This document shows, in pieces, positions 17,621 through 29,977 of a stretch of 64,000 nucleotides of DNA. A program made the position numbers and the translations under genes. The DNA is taken from positions 3,540,501 to 3,604,500 of the forward strand of contig BRXU01000004.1 of the NCBI GenBank assembly GCA_030267565.1, read 5' to 3'. This stretch comes from Pleodorina starrii. Taxonomy: Eukaryota; Chlorophyta; Chlorophyceae; Chlamydomonadales; Volvocaceae. Under the pieces are notes generated by a model. It was given only the letters and a program-made list of their open reading frames with translations. It was not told the DNA's origin and did not search any database. How positions within the stretch are numbered: the first letter of the stretch is position 1; every line of letters begins with the position of its first letter.

Positions 17621-18504
17621 GGGGGAGAGCCCGTCCTAGAGCGAGCCCCCGGGCGCGCCGTGGAGAGGCCGATGAGTAGTGCAAAAGGGGCTCCCGGGCA
17701 GTGTGCATGTATACGTGTGGGTGGGGAGGTGTGTGGATGTGGTGATGGGGCATGAGGGCATGACTAGTGACCGTGGAGTGCGGAGGGCGATTGGCGCGGC
17801 ATGGCCAAGGAGGTGATTGTGAGCGTCTGAGTGCGGACAACTGGGGGAGCAGTTGCTTAAAATTTGTCTTCTTTTGGTTGGACAGCAGAGATGGGTCTCG
17901 CAAATCTGGCTCCACATGTCAAGTACAGCGGTGTCTTGTGCAGGTTGGGGGGCCGTATAGCAGCAGCGGCGCGCATCTGAGTTGATCGTCTCGGTTGGCG
18001 TCCGGGGCTTTTTGGCTGGGGCGCCCGATTTGGCGCGGAGAGGCCTGTTACCAGTCTTCGGGGATTCTTTCGGCTGCAATTATCTGTCCGCCTACGTGGT
18101 TCTCGACATTATGACTTCTTTCGGTGGGGCTTGAGGTTACACGTCGGGTGCACGGGTTCCGTACCGGGTGTTCGGCACGCGGGCGCCGCTCGCAAGTGCC
18201 GCAATGACGCCGCCGCCAACCGCGGCAGGTGATGTACGGTATCTTTGTTGTATGCAGTCTCTGTTGTATGCGTCAATCCGGCCCTGCGCCTTCTCGCGAA
18301 ATGCCGGCCCCCTGCAAGCTTACCGGTATTACGTGCGTGCTGACTGGCGATTGCCAGCCATCGTATGGCCATGGATGCCCCACATGTGATGCTCAGCGGC
18401 GGCAACGGACTGGCCCGGCTTATCCTCAGCTCTTCTGGTAAGCGCCAGAGTTGGCCGTGAATCAACCCTGATCAACGCGACTATGGTCCGGACAGCCAGT
18501 TATG

Positions 18505-18509
18505 TGTAA
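18505..18509 (+). terminator. Candidate poly(A) signal TGTAA of SEC23
   Basis: This is the first good TGTAA downstream of the SEC23 stop and would give a 3' UTR of about 0.9 kb, long but usual for green algae. Confidence 0.4.
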
Positions 18510-18667
18510 AGGCGGCATCTGCACGTGCTGTATTAGGAGGCGTGAGGCGCCCGTTTGATTTGCCCTGGACTTCGATGCTGCTGACAACATGAAACCATTG
18601 TCTGTGTGTGTGACGAGGTTGAGGAGTGATGCGCAAGCCAACGTTACCCATCACCCCACGGGTCTCA

Positions 18668-19057
18668 CCGTGCACACGCCAACAACGACAGGAGCTGCTG
18701 TAGCTGTAGGTGGATGCCGTAGCGGTTCTGCGCCTGAGTCTTTGTCAGTTTGCTAGTTTGAATGTCCTCTAGACACAGTTTCTTCTGCTGCTGCCTGGCG
18801 ACTGCAAGCGGGACCTTCGCGTTCACTTTCCCGCGCGACTTCTTGAGCGACCCGCCGGGTCGGGTGTCAGGAACTTTATTTGCTTGTCCGGAAGTGCTTC
18901 TAGTTATCCAGTAGAAGCGCGTTAGATTCGTTCGACACCGCAGAGCTCCTGAAAACCATGACAGGCATTGACAGTAATGGAAGGGAGAAGTGTCGCCATG
19001 CCGATCAGAACTCTCCTGCCACGCGGTAGCGAGGAAACCCGTGCGCTTACGGACGTT
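18668..19057 (-). other. 130-codon open frame without start, HTH-like composition
   Basis: Read on the minus strand, this frame runs 130 codons from just after a TGA to a TGA at 18667-18665 and has no ATG. Its second half is unusually protein-like for non-coding DNA: LKKSRGKVNAKVPLAVARQ, then KLTKTQAQNRYGIHLQLQQL, a pattern like a helix-turn-helix of transposase or DNA-binding proteins. A possible acceptor (ttttcag) lies at about 18949 and a possible donor (ACG then GTGAGA) at 18669. It may be an exon of an unrecognised gene or a remnant of a mobile element. The family call is only an impression. Confidence 0.25.
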
Positions 19058-20245
19058 TCAGTGGGTTAGGTTAACGCGTCTTCAAGTACCGCATTGCACC
19101 TGTTTCCCGCCTGCTCTGTTACGAACAGTATTCGTCCGCCTGCTCTGTTACGACCAACGCTACCGACCCATGGGGCATTCTTTGTCAGTGGTTCCGGACA
19201 AAAGTCAAGCGGCCTGTCCATATGTGTATGGATTATTATAAGCTTGCAGCATGTGTAAATACGCTGGCCGGCGGCTGGTCCTGCTTGTACTTGGCTGCCC
19301 ACCTCATCCAGCTTGCAGCAACAGCCCTCACGGCCACATTGCTGGGTTTTGCAATGATCATCAATGTGTTCACCTGCTGTTAGGTTGCTAGGGCATTGCC
19401 TGTCGTTTTTGAGGGCGAGGTCAACCACGTGACACAGCTGTCGCTAGAACGCGACCCACAGCAATGTCCTGTCCTGGATAAGTGTCTGAAAAATTGTGCG
19501 TCAATAGAGCATGTCCCTGAAAGCTGAGATTGCGAGAGTTATCCACCACGTAGCGTGCGGCACATCGTTCCGGCTGTCGACGCCAACGTTACCCTTAAAG
19601 CCAGTGAATTACCGTTTTGATGTAAAGAATAAAATATCCCTTTACATTTTAAAATCAACCGCGTGGGTTTCCATTCAGATACATGGTGGGCTCAACGTCG
19701 GGCTTTCAACGTCGGTTGGCCTTCTCCAAAGCTGAATGGTATGGCCGACCCCACATAATACATCAGTTTATTTGATCCTCACTTTCTTTACAATTTTACA
19801 TTTTTCTGGTTTGAACTACAGCCACCCTGCGAACCGGCGACTGACCCTGGGTCTGGTAAGCCGATGAGTCAGGGTTGAATCGTCCGCTAGCAGCGGTAAG
19901 ATCAATTTAAATCAACAAAGAATCAGCAGGAGATTACCAGGCGTCCGAGTGTGGTTAAAGCCCGGGCACAATTTCGTAACACCTTTTGGCTACAGAACCT
20001 CACCTATCTGGACCGCCGTTGTCCAAACTACGGTTTGAATGCGGCACAAGATCATAAAATTATAGATCGCTGTGTTTTCCACGAATGTGAGCGGCTTCGG
20101 AACCAAAGTACGAGGTGCTTCGGAGCAGCAACTGCAGTTCTTCGTGCCCCGGGCTGCATGTATGAGCATTGTCATTGATCTACTCAATAGCCTGTATCAA
20201 TACTCAGGACCACTGTAACCTAAACGCCACACAGCCTTGCACTTG

Positions 20246-20252
20246 TATATAT
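20246..20252 (+). promoter_or_regulatory. TATA-like element upstream of SIN3
   Basis: A tatatat motif lies 73 nt before the SIN3 start codon, a plausible TATA box spacing for a short 5' UTR. Confidence 0.4.
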
Positions 20253-20324
20253 CAAGCCCTTGCCATCTCTGGTGCTTTCCGTAGTTTGGCCAAGCGGGCC
20301 TGTTTGGTGGCCTAGGTTGCCACC

Positions 20325-23300
20325 ATGAAGCGAGTCCGAGAGGATGCTCAGCCGACGGGGCCGGTGAAACGCAGCAGGTGCGTTCCCCTGCGGCTGCTTG
20401 CGTTCGGTTTGCCGGTTGGCTACGCCAGTCCGGCCGGGCCGGTTACGGCCTGTAGAGCACAGTTGTTATACCTTGGACGTGCTTGGGGCCTGTACATGCA
20501 GCGGTCCGCCTCGGCCTGCGCAAGCCCCAGCGCAACCGACCACCATGGGCGGCACTAAGCTGACCACCAACGACGCGTTGAGCTATCTGCGGGAGGTTAA
20601 GAACCGCTTTGCCGACCAAAAGGATGTCTACGACACTTTTCTGGAGATCATGAAGGAGTTTAAGGCGGCCAAGTAGGGACCATGGCGCGACCTGGGTCAG
20701 CCCCGACCGGGACTTGACAACTGCCAGAGAGTAGCTGTGCTTGTTATACGTTAAGAGAGCATTTGCTTTTACACTACGCAATTATTACGTTCGGTCTGCC
20801 TTTACGGTTAGCTCACCTGTGCGCGGGACGGTTAAGGGTAGTGATGTTATGCTTGTCTGAAGGCAGCCCTGGCTTGGCGTGCGCAGGATTGATACTACCG
20901 GTGTCATACACAAGGTCAAGCAGCTCTTTAAGGGACATCGTGAGCTGATTCTGGGCTTCAACACGTTCCTTCCGCGGGTGAGTGCCCCTGTCACGCGACT
21001 CGGCTGGCCGCCAGTTCTCTGAAGAACTGTCCCGCTTTGCAGGGCTACGAGATTGAGCTCCAACGAATTTCTGATGACGAGGAGGAAGAGGACCAGGTAC
21101 ACAGCTACGCGTGTTGTGCGAAACTTGCGTTCAGAATCCCATGCCTGCACGCCACATGTGTGGGCCCACCGCCGAGGACGGGCGTCGCGCTGCGTAGTGA
21201 ACCCGGGCCACTATTCACGTTGCAGGGCAACAAACAGCCAGTGGAGTTCGACCAGGCCATCAACTATGTGAATAAAATCAAGGTGCGTGCCGTCGGTAGG
21301 GGAACGGACGCGGCCGCCTGGTACGGAGCGCCTCACGCAGGGGTAGCGCATTACTGCCCCTGGATGCCGAGCCAATGCTCCCTTGATGACGGTCCGATGG
21401 GGTGCACCCCTCCCATGTGTTTTTACCTTTAGACGCGCTTTGCGAATGACGAGCGTGTCTACAAGGCCTTCCTGGAGATCCTGAACATGTACCGCAAGGG
21501 ACAGAAGACCATCAACCAGGTTTATGACGAGGTGGGGCTTTGTGGTACTGTTGTGCTGGGCAAGTTATGGGCCCACTACCAGGAGAGCATGCCTGAACCG
21601 CCGCTCCTTGTCCACATCATCCCTGTTCCGCAACTAATACACTCCACACACACGGGTGCAGGTCGCCGTTCTGTTCCGCAGCCACCAGGACCTCCTGGAG
21701 GAGTTCACTTACTTCCTTCCCGACGGCACGCAGTCGGGCGCGGTGGGTGTGAATAACGGGGATTGAGGGAAGGATGTGCGTCCTGCGCGGGAGAAGGAAC
21801 GCGTTGGAAGGCGGCAGCGCCTCATTCGCTTTGAGATTGCGTTCGCGCGTTCATGTTTGGGCAACTATTAATACGAAGGCCCTTTGCACCTTTAGACTGA
21901 CGACAGCTTCGTATGCGATACCCCTTCCAGGCAAACCGGCAGCGGGCTGGCTTCCCGCCCCCACGCAGACCGGGACAGGGCCCCGTGCAGCAGGTGCCGG
22001 GGCGCGGTGTGCGTGTTCCACAGCAGCCCTACGGCGGCGCATCCATCAGCCCTGACATGCGCAACCTGCACCATAAGCGGAAAACAAAGACTGAGGGCGG
22101 ATTCCGCCGGGACGGCGACGGTGAGACGGGATCCTGAAGGTCTTAAGAGCGATTCTCGTGAGAGGTCGTGTAGGCCGCGCTGTTTGCAAGGCACGGCTGA
22201 CGAAGAAGCCAAGAGGGGAAGGTCTCAAGGAGGGACTCCTGACGGGCATGGGCGAAGCGGGAAACGCCTAAGCAAGCCATCGTGGCAACTGCAGGCTTGC
22301 AACAACCCACAGGCTTGCACCATTGCAAGCAGCAGGACTCCGGCACGCTTGGGTGCAAGTACAGGCGGCACGCTTGGGTGCATGTGCGCGGGCTTGCCAG
22401 GCCACATAGGCGCGGATAGTAGAGCCGAGGCCCTCGTTTTGCGGGTTCCTTCCGGTGCAGACGAGGATGACATGGGCCGGTCAGGCAGGCCGCAGCTGGC
22501 GAAGGAGCTGGTATACTTCGAGCGCACAAAGCAGCGGCTCCGCAACAAGGACGCATACAACGATTTCCTGAAGTGCCTCAGCATGTACACTCAGGAAATC
22601 ATCAGCCGCCAGGAGCTTATCCAGCTGCTGAACGACATCATTGGCCGCTTCCCGGACCTCATGGTGAGGCCAGAAGGGGTTCCACTGGGGTTTTGGGGGC
22701 TGCATCCCCGTGCACAAGCATACGCAAACACAGGTGGTGGTTTCGGGCGTTAGGCGGGTCGGTTAGGGCTTTGGTCAAGAGCTTGGGGCTCGAGGCGTCA
22801 TGTTGAAAGGTCTAAGATGGGACCCAGCGGGTTGTGCGGAGAGGCTCTCGCGGGAAGGGCCCACCAGAATTGGACGGGGTAGCGCAAAAGGGTTGCGCTG
22901 ATACGGGAGGCTGGGGACCGGGAAGATGTTCGGGGCTTTGTTGGGGCGGTGAAGTCAGTCGGGTGCCGTTTTCCTGTTCCGGCTGCAGTCTGGCTTCCAC
23001 GAGTTCATCGCTAAATGCGACCTTATGGAGATCGACGAGAACAAAGTGCGGGGGCTGGCGGCGCAGAACTTGCAGCGGCAGCGGATGCGAGAGGAGGAGC
23101 TGCAGCGGCAGAAGTACCTCACGAAGCCGCTCAGCGAGATTGTGTCGGGGGATACGGAGGTGAGTGGGCTCCGGACTGACAGTGCGGCTGCGTTGTTTCG
23201 GACCGCAATCCCTTTAAACTGCAGTTGCGTCATAAGTACGGGTCGTACCCTGTATCCTGTACATGCCGCCCTCATCCATGAAGCCCATTAACACCGTTAA

Positions 23301-26300
23301 GGACGTATATAACGGCTCATCCCGTCTTGCATAGCATAACAAGCTGCGTGTTTGAGCATGGGCTCACCTCCGTTGCTTCTCCCTCTGCAGCGCGTGACCC
23401 CGTCGTACGTCAAGATGCCGCCGGGTTACCCGCACCTGACCAGCTCGGGCCGGACGCCACTGGGGGACAGCGTCCTGAACACGGAATTCGTGAACGTTAT
23501 CACGGGTAGCGAGGATTACTCGTTCAAACTCATGCGCAAGAACCAGTACGAGGAGTCGCTGTTCAGGTCGGTCGAGTTACACACTGGGGCGGGCGATTGG
23601 CATCAGCGGGGATGGCACATGCAGCCGCCGAGCACCCTGACATCATGAAGGGAGACGTAGCCAATCGTCGAGCATTCCGCCCCGCTAAGACGCAGATCAG
23701 TGCCCGAAATACTGCATGCTGATGTCACCGCGCGACCGGTTTCGGCAGGTGCGAGGATGACCGGTACGAGTTTGAGATGGCCATCGAGCGGAACGTCGCG
23801 ACATTGAAGGTGCGTCGCGCAACATGTTTGCCCCCTGCCGTGGGTTGTCCTCCCGCGGCAAATGCGGTCGGGACACGAACGCGCCCGAACCACATGCTAA
23901 CACTGCCCGATACCGCCTCGCGTTTTCCGTGCAGCGCTTGAAGCCACTTGCTCAGAAGATTGCGACGATGTCGCTGGACGAGCGCGCCAACTTCAAGTTT
24001 GACGAGGGCTTGCTGGGCCCAGTGCACTGGAGGTCCATTGAGCGCCTTTACGCGGACCAGGTGCGGAGTCACTTCTGTGTTCTCGCCGCCAGAGCACCAT
24101 GGTGGTGTTGTGATGTGTCCAGCTAGCCTGGACCCTTGCCACAGCGTGAAACGGACAAGTCATCGACATCGTTCGAACCCTCTGCATAACAGACATGATT
24201 CTAAACGCTTTGCCCTGAACCCGCGGTTCGCGCAGGGGCCAGTCTTGATTGACTTGCTGCGGAAGAACCCCGTGGTGGCCATCCCTGTGGTGGTTGCCCG
24301 GCTGGAGCAGAAGGACGACGAGTGGTGAGCATTTCAGCGAGCGAGCCAGTGCGCGTGCCCATTTTCCGGTGCCATCGGCATGGCCAGTCGCCCAGCGACG
24401 ACGCATGCATGGCTTGCGAATGCCGTGTCTTCGACTTCCTGGGCTCTTTCTTACGCCTGGGGTGCACCACTCCCTCGGCGACACTGCGCAGGCGCCGCGT
24501 CCGCGTGGAGATGACCCGCGTCTGGAAGCGCATCTACGAGGCCAACTACCACAAGTCCCTGGACCACCGGTCCTTTTACTTCAAGCAGGCCGAGAAGAGG
24601 TGCGGTCGGCCGCTGGCGCTGGCTGCGGTGCCCTAATGCGTGATGAGGAAGCCCGCCCGCCGGGGGCATCAAGTGCCTGGCTGTGGTCGGTGAAATGGCG
24701 GTGGTGGTGCGGTCGTGTTCGAGTGCATCACAGCCCGTACCGCAGCCCAACGGCACTCCTCATTGCTGACAAGAGCATCCTCGTAATCCCTCCGCCCAGG
24801 GCGCTTCTGCCCAAGACGCTGGTTGCAGAGGTCCGCGAGGCAGCCGACCGGCGCCGCCAGGACGAGCGCTCACTGCGGGCGCTCAGCCTGGCCTACCGGT
24901 ACGACGCCGTCCTGGAGTCGTCGACGGGTGACCTCACCTACGACTTCACGGAGAAGTGAGTCTTTATGAGGGCTCATGGGCACGGCTACAGAGATGGGGC
25001 GCGCAAGCTGGATGAGGCAGCTCTTGAGGAAAGGGCCATTCGCTGGACCAGGGACTAACGTAATGCTCACCCGTCGGGCCTTTTGCCGCATTTGCAGGGC
25101 GGTATTTGGGGACATCTACCGCATTTTACGAACGGCGGTGGACGAGACGCTGGGCGGCGGCCATCGCGAGCAGGTCCTGGAGCTCTACCTGGGACTGCTG
25201 GAGCCGTTCTTCGGCCAGGAGGTGCGGCAGGCGGAACTGGAGGTGCTGCGCGCGGCGGTGGCCGAGAGCGAGGACGACGGCGACGCCGCTGGGTCGCGCC
25301 CCAGCACAGCGGCCGGCGGCCGCGGCCGCGGTGGCCACCGCGGGCGCGGCGGCCACCACCGCCACCACAATAACCACCACAACCAGCAGGCCGCGGCGGC
25401 CGCCGCAGCAGCCGCTGCTGCCGCAACCGCTGGCACAGCGGCGAACAACAGCAGTGCGCCAGCCGCAAGTGGAGCTGCGGCGCCCGGGGGCACGGAGGGT
25501 GGAGAGGCGGATGCGAAGAGCGAGAGCAGCGACCAGGAGGGCGCTAAGGCGCGGGGCGGTGACGAGGAGATGACGGACATGGGTACGTGGCCGTACGCTG
25601 CGCTGGGAAGGGCTGCTGCTTCGGGCAGGGCGGGTTCTATGGAGCTAATCAAGCCCTTTGTCAGGCCCTGAAGGCCAGGCAACATCTGATTCGTAACCCA
25701 CAGGCGGTTAGTCGACCTTTTGGAGGGTAAAGGCGCCCCCATACTTCAGGGTTCAAGATTAACTGTTTCGTTTCCATCGCAGAGAACAAGACGCCGCAAC
25801 CTGGGGCCACGCCGGAGCCGCGGACGGTCGAGGAGGCGGCGGCAGCTGGCGGCAAGGAAGGCACGGCGGGTGTCAGCGATAAGGAGGGCGACGAGGACGA
25901 GACCTCGGCAGACGCTGGGCGGGGCCAAGGCGAGGACAGCACGGGCGCAGCGGGCACCGCGGAGGGCACTGGCGCGCAGGGCGGCATCTCGGAGTCGCGC
26001 ATGGACCGTGCGTACGCCGCGTGCAAGCCGCTGGCTGCGTTCACGGGCGGGGCATCCGCCAGCGACGTTCCTCATGGGCATCACCTGCTGTTTGGCAACG
26101 AAAACATCTACATTTTCTACAGGTGAGGTGTTGCATTTGCTTCTTTGCCTGGCGCAGCTTGGTTGAATCGTCATTTCAACCGCCAAACCCTCTCCCTGCG
26201 AAGACGGCGCCTTCACTGCAATTTACCGGGATGCCCGTGCGTTCGGACGTTTACCTGTCTGACTGTCCGCTGTTAGCATGCGCGCTTCTACCTTGATTTT

Positions 26301-28289
26301 CATGCCTGCCTTCTAAACATCTGTACATGACGTACTGCCTCAGATACCACCGCATCCTGTTCGACCGGCTCTGCACGGCAAGGAAGTGCGTCCAGGCAAA
26401 GTGCAACGCCGCCGCTGCCAACAGCGGCCGGCAACAGCAGTCCGACGCCGCTTTGGGGGGCACCGTAACGCCAGAGGCACCCGAGGTACGTTCCTATACA
26501 AGTCTGTGTGGCAGGTGGACTCAACAAACCAGCGATTTCTAGGTCACCCATGGTCGACCAGTTAAACATGGTTCCTGTTCTGGCGGGAAACGTTGTCTCC
26601 ACAAACTCGGGCGCCACCGGCGCTTGGGCTTCGAGTGTGTGATGTCTGCCTCCACAGCTTACGGTATGTCGGCCCTGCTTCTGGCGTTGCGTCGCGCTCC
26701 CACCACGCAGGCCCGCAACACGGCCGCCGCGTTCGAGGAGCTACACTCGTCCTTCATGTCGATGCTGCTGCGGGTAATGCGGGGGCAGCTGGAGAGCAGC
26801 GTGTACGAGGACCAGTGCCGCAGCTTGCTGGGGACCGGCTCCTACGAGCTGTTCACGCTGGACAAGCTCTCGGCCAAGATCGTAAAGCACATGCAGCTCA
26901 TGCTGCAGGATGAGACTACGACCAAGCTGTGGGAGCTGTACAAGTAAGCACGTGTGCCAGGGCTGGGTGGGCCGCCCCGCGGCGAGTATGAGCCTTTATC
27001 TACTACCGTAGGTTTTACTCCACGAATGACGGATTCTATCAAATGGAGTGGAATTGGAGGCGTATGGGCCCTTTGGGGCGTACAGAGGCCCCACCCATGG
27101 TCATGTTGGAGCTGATGTGCTGTCCCTTCTTACTTGCGCTGCGGTACACCAACCCTGCACGGAGGCCTCAATTTGCGTGGAGTTTTACAGAGCTCCCTGC
27201 CGCCTCCCCCTTTTCACATTCCGTTATCCCCCAGGTACGAGCGCTCGCGGACGGTTCCCATCCACACGACGTTGTACCACGTGAACTGTCACGCGGTGCT
27301 TACGGACGACCCATGCTTTCGGATCGCCTACAACACTGGCAACTCGACGCTCACCATCACCCTGGTGGAGCCCGATAAGGCGCCGGAGGCCCTCGGCAAC
27401 TCGGCGGAGGGCTATGTGACAGACTACATCAAGTGCGTACCGAGCGGATGGTCTGATGTGTGCCCTGACCTCCATGTTGGCGTTTTTGCAACTCTTGTCG
27501 CTCTTGCCGCTCTTTCCTGGAGCCCGTATGTGCTTGACTCGGCTCTTGCATAGAACGCGACGTTGCTGGGGCACGGGAGGGGGGCCATGCGGTGCGGGAT
27601 TGCTTGATGTGACTACGCGATCTCGCTGTTGGTGTTGCTGCCCCGGGCCGGGCGGATGACCGATGAGTGACCCCTTTCCGTTTCCTTCGACAGGAGTTAC
27701 GTCAGCGCAGCGACGCCCTCGCCGCCGACCGACTGCCAGCTGTACTTGCGGCGCAACCTGTCGCAGCGGGCGCGCCAGGGCCCCGATGCGGAGCTGGTGG
27801 AGGTCCTGCGGTCCGTGGCGATCTTCAACGGGCTGGAATGCAAAATCAGCTGCACAACGTCCAAGGTGTGTGCTGTGGTTGCGCGGGGATCGTGTCCGGT
27901 AGCCAGCGCCGATATCGGGTTTTCCCCCGCCTTGCGAGAGTTCATGCGTCCAGCGACGTGTGCATATTTGTTCCGCCGGGTAAAACTGTTGATGTGCCTT
28001 TGTTTGCCTCGCTCGCAGCTCGCTCGAGCACAGCGTGTGCCGCGTATCACGTATGCTGCCTTCACCTGGGGTATCCTGCCGCCCGTAGGTGTCGTACGTA
28101 TTGGACACGGAGGACGTCATGTGCCGGAAGCTCCAGCAGCGTCGCTCGGAGCCCGACAGCCAGAAGCAGTTGCGCTCGGACCGTTTCACGCGCTGGCTGG
28201 ACGAGCGCACGGCCATTCGCAGCGACGAGCAGGAGGCAATCAACATGATAAAATCGCTCGGCGGCAGCGGCCCGGTCGGCGCGGCCTAG
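20325..28289 (+). CDS. SIN3: SIN3-family transcriptional corepressor scaffold
   Basis: SIN3 is a nuclear scaffold that bridges DNA-bound repressors and histone deacetylase. Exons: 20325-20377, 20502-20672, 20887-20977, 21043-21096, 21226-21282, 21433-21531, 21662-21742, 21931-22120, 22461-22663, 22989-23159, 23391-23566, 23749-23809, 23935-24060, 24236-24324, 24492-24599, 24800-24955, 25098-25582, 25783-26122, 26344-26485, 26711-26943, 27235-27432, 27694-27865 and 28089-28289. These 23 exons are all GT-AG and in frame, giving 1218 residues. PAH1 (about 42-105) starts [19 protein letters not shown]2 (about 129-197) has [15 protein letters not shown]3 (about 273-345) has [18 protein letters not shown]. 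The HDAC-interacting region follows ([34 protein letters not shown]). Exon 17 carries a His/Asn/Gln run followed by poly-Ala, an insertion in the C-terminal half. A possible nuclear localisation signal (KRVRE, PVKRS) is at the N-terminus. Confidence 0.95.
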
Positions 28290-29299
28290 GGTTTGCGCCA
28301 CGACAGTTGACGGCGGGCAGGCATACAGTTTACGGGGATCTTTGGTGGAAAGCATTACGATGGGGGTGGTTCCCTCAGGATATGTGCCATGCATCGACCA
28401 ACCGACATTCGGGATCCAGATGGGGACAAGCTGATAACGTTTTTACCGGATGGATCGTTGTTAGCATGGTGGTGCGCAGCGGAAGCAGGTCTACTTGAGT
28501 GGGCGGCGGTCCCAACCTTCACGTGCTGTCAGCAGGTCGACTTGCAGGTCAATGTGCCTTGGAAACGTTTGGTTTGCTGCTGGTGGCCCCAACCAAAGTG
28601 CACATCGAGGGCCGCAGAGGCCCATTTTCTCGTTGGGTTCCCTCCATTGAAGTTGCCAGGCGTTTTACGTGAGTGCGTGTACCGGACTCGCTTGTTACTA
28701 GGCTTAGCTCCGAACATTGTGTATCGTGGGAGGGGGCGGTGCGTCTTTAATTTCAATGCCTGATAAGCCTGCAGTCTGTCGGCCCTACGAGCCGCAGCGG
28801 ATCGATCTATTACACGCCTGGTACATTCTGGTTAGCATCTGCCTCTTGTTTTGCTTGTAGGGGAGGCTGAGCTCCGATTATGCGTGGCGGGCCGGGGCTC
28901 TACTAGGGGGATTGGGAACGGAACGAGGGTTCTCGTTTGGGTTTTGCTTGGTGACCTGCTGTTGGGTAGCAAGCGGTTATGCGGTTTGTGTGGCGGCTTT
29001 CTGTCGGGAATTACTGCCAGAGCCGCGGTGGTGCGTGTGACGTGGGAGCAGCGAGGGTAACGGTTCCAGGTGGTCTTGCAAATTGCTCACGGGTGCGCTT
29101 TATTGGTTTGTTTTGACGGGGTGGCCGCTCCGTCGGGCAGCTGACAGATGTTGCGGCCGAGGGATACGTAGGACGCGCAGGTGGCCCCCTCGGAATGCAA
29201 GTGACCGACTTGTCGGTGGCCTATGCTTGCAGGCTGGAGATAAACATGGTACAGAATACAAAGATTTTGATAATGCAACCTGTTGGCATGGCGGGCGGA

Positions 29300-29318
29300 T
29301 GTAATGGCACCATTGTAA
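29300..29318 (+). terminator. Candidate poly(A) signals of SIN3 (two TGTAA)
   Basis: Two TGTAA motifs, at 29300-29304 and 29314-29318, are the first seen after the SIN3 stop, about 1 kb downstream. Confidence 0.3.
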
Positions 29319-29858
29319 CGCTGTGTTCAAGGCTTGAAAGTAAAGGACATCCGTATAGCCGACACCGCTGGCGGCCTTGTGCGCGTAGAAAGCTTACGAG
29401 AGCCCACTGGTGCGTTACCTTGCTATTTGGCTGTCTCTAGCTCGTGTGCTGAGTCAGGCGTTGCACACTGAGGCATCCAGAGGCGTCACCAGGCAATGGC
29501 ATGCCCATTCTAACTCGCTGGCTGGCGCTGTCTGCTCAATAGCATGATAGCTAACTGTTTGCAGCAGAGAAAATATTTGTCTAGAACAGGTCGATTGTTA
29601 TTGCTCAATTGCTAAGCTTGTTAGTTTTTCGCGTATTTCGCACTGCATAAAGGAGGGCGCCGTACGTAGGCGCGGAGTCTTTTTTGCAAAGCTGCTTTCT
29701 GGCGTACACGAATGGCGGGTTGTCATCCGCTCCCTTTTCGTGCACCACGTACAGTTGTAAGGCAGGTTGACAGTCATTTGGTCGCCGTACATTCGATTAC
29801 TGAAATTATCTCTGCTCTCGCACCAGGTTCTGCTGGTTCCCAGGCATAAGCAGTTGCC

Positions 29859-29866
29859 TATATAAT
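29859..29866 (+). promoter_or_regulatory. TATA box candidate of METE
   Basis: The motif tatataat lies about 112 nt upstream of the METE ATG, consistent with a TATA promoter and a short 5' UTR. Confidence 0.45.
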
Positions 29867-29977
29867 GGTTTTGTTGACTCAATACGCTCAAACTTCCTGC
29901 TTGGCAAGTCCCTGCTCGACGCAATTCCCGTTCGACGTCTCGTCTACCGGATCCCGTTCTATCCCAACACCCGAAAC

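Larger units (their letters stand above)
17621..20324. other. Long intergenic region, possible decayed mobile element
   Basis: The left part should be the SEC23 3' UTR, ending near the TGTAA at 18505. The rest is less GC-rich than the genes and holds AT-rich tracts (19620-19660, 19750-19810). A minus-strand open frame at 18668-19057 is described separately. A 19-nt direct repeat (cccgcctgctctgttacga) occurs twice between about 19110 and 19155. I found no other supportable gene, tRNA or inverted-repeat ends. Confidence 0.4.
28290..29977. other. SIN3 3' flank and METE promoter region
   Basis: The 1.7 kb holds no recognisable exon. TGTAA motifs at 29300 and 29314 could end the SIN3 transcript. 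The right end must contain the METE promoter; in C. reinhardtii, METE transcription is repressed by vitamin B12 (established), but I could not identify a responsive element here by eye. Confidence 0.4.

Noticed and set aside
24165..24190. A GTTCGAACCC motif in SIN3 intron 13 resembling a tRNA T-loop.
   Set aside because: The flanking bases do not form a 5-bp T stem, and no acceptor or anticodon arm is present.
28389..28763. A 124-codon plus-strand frame between SIN3 and METE.
   Set aside because: Cys/Trp-rich composition, no domain, and position within the expected SIN3 3' UTR.
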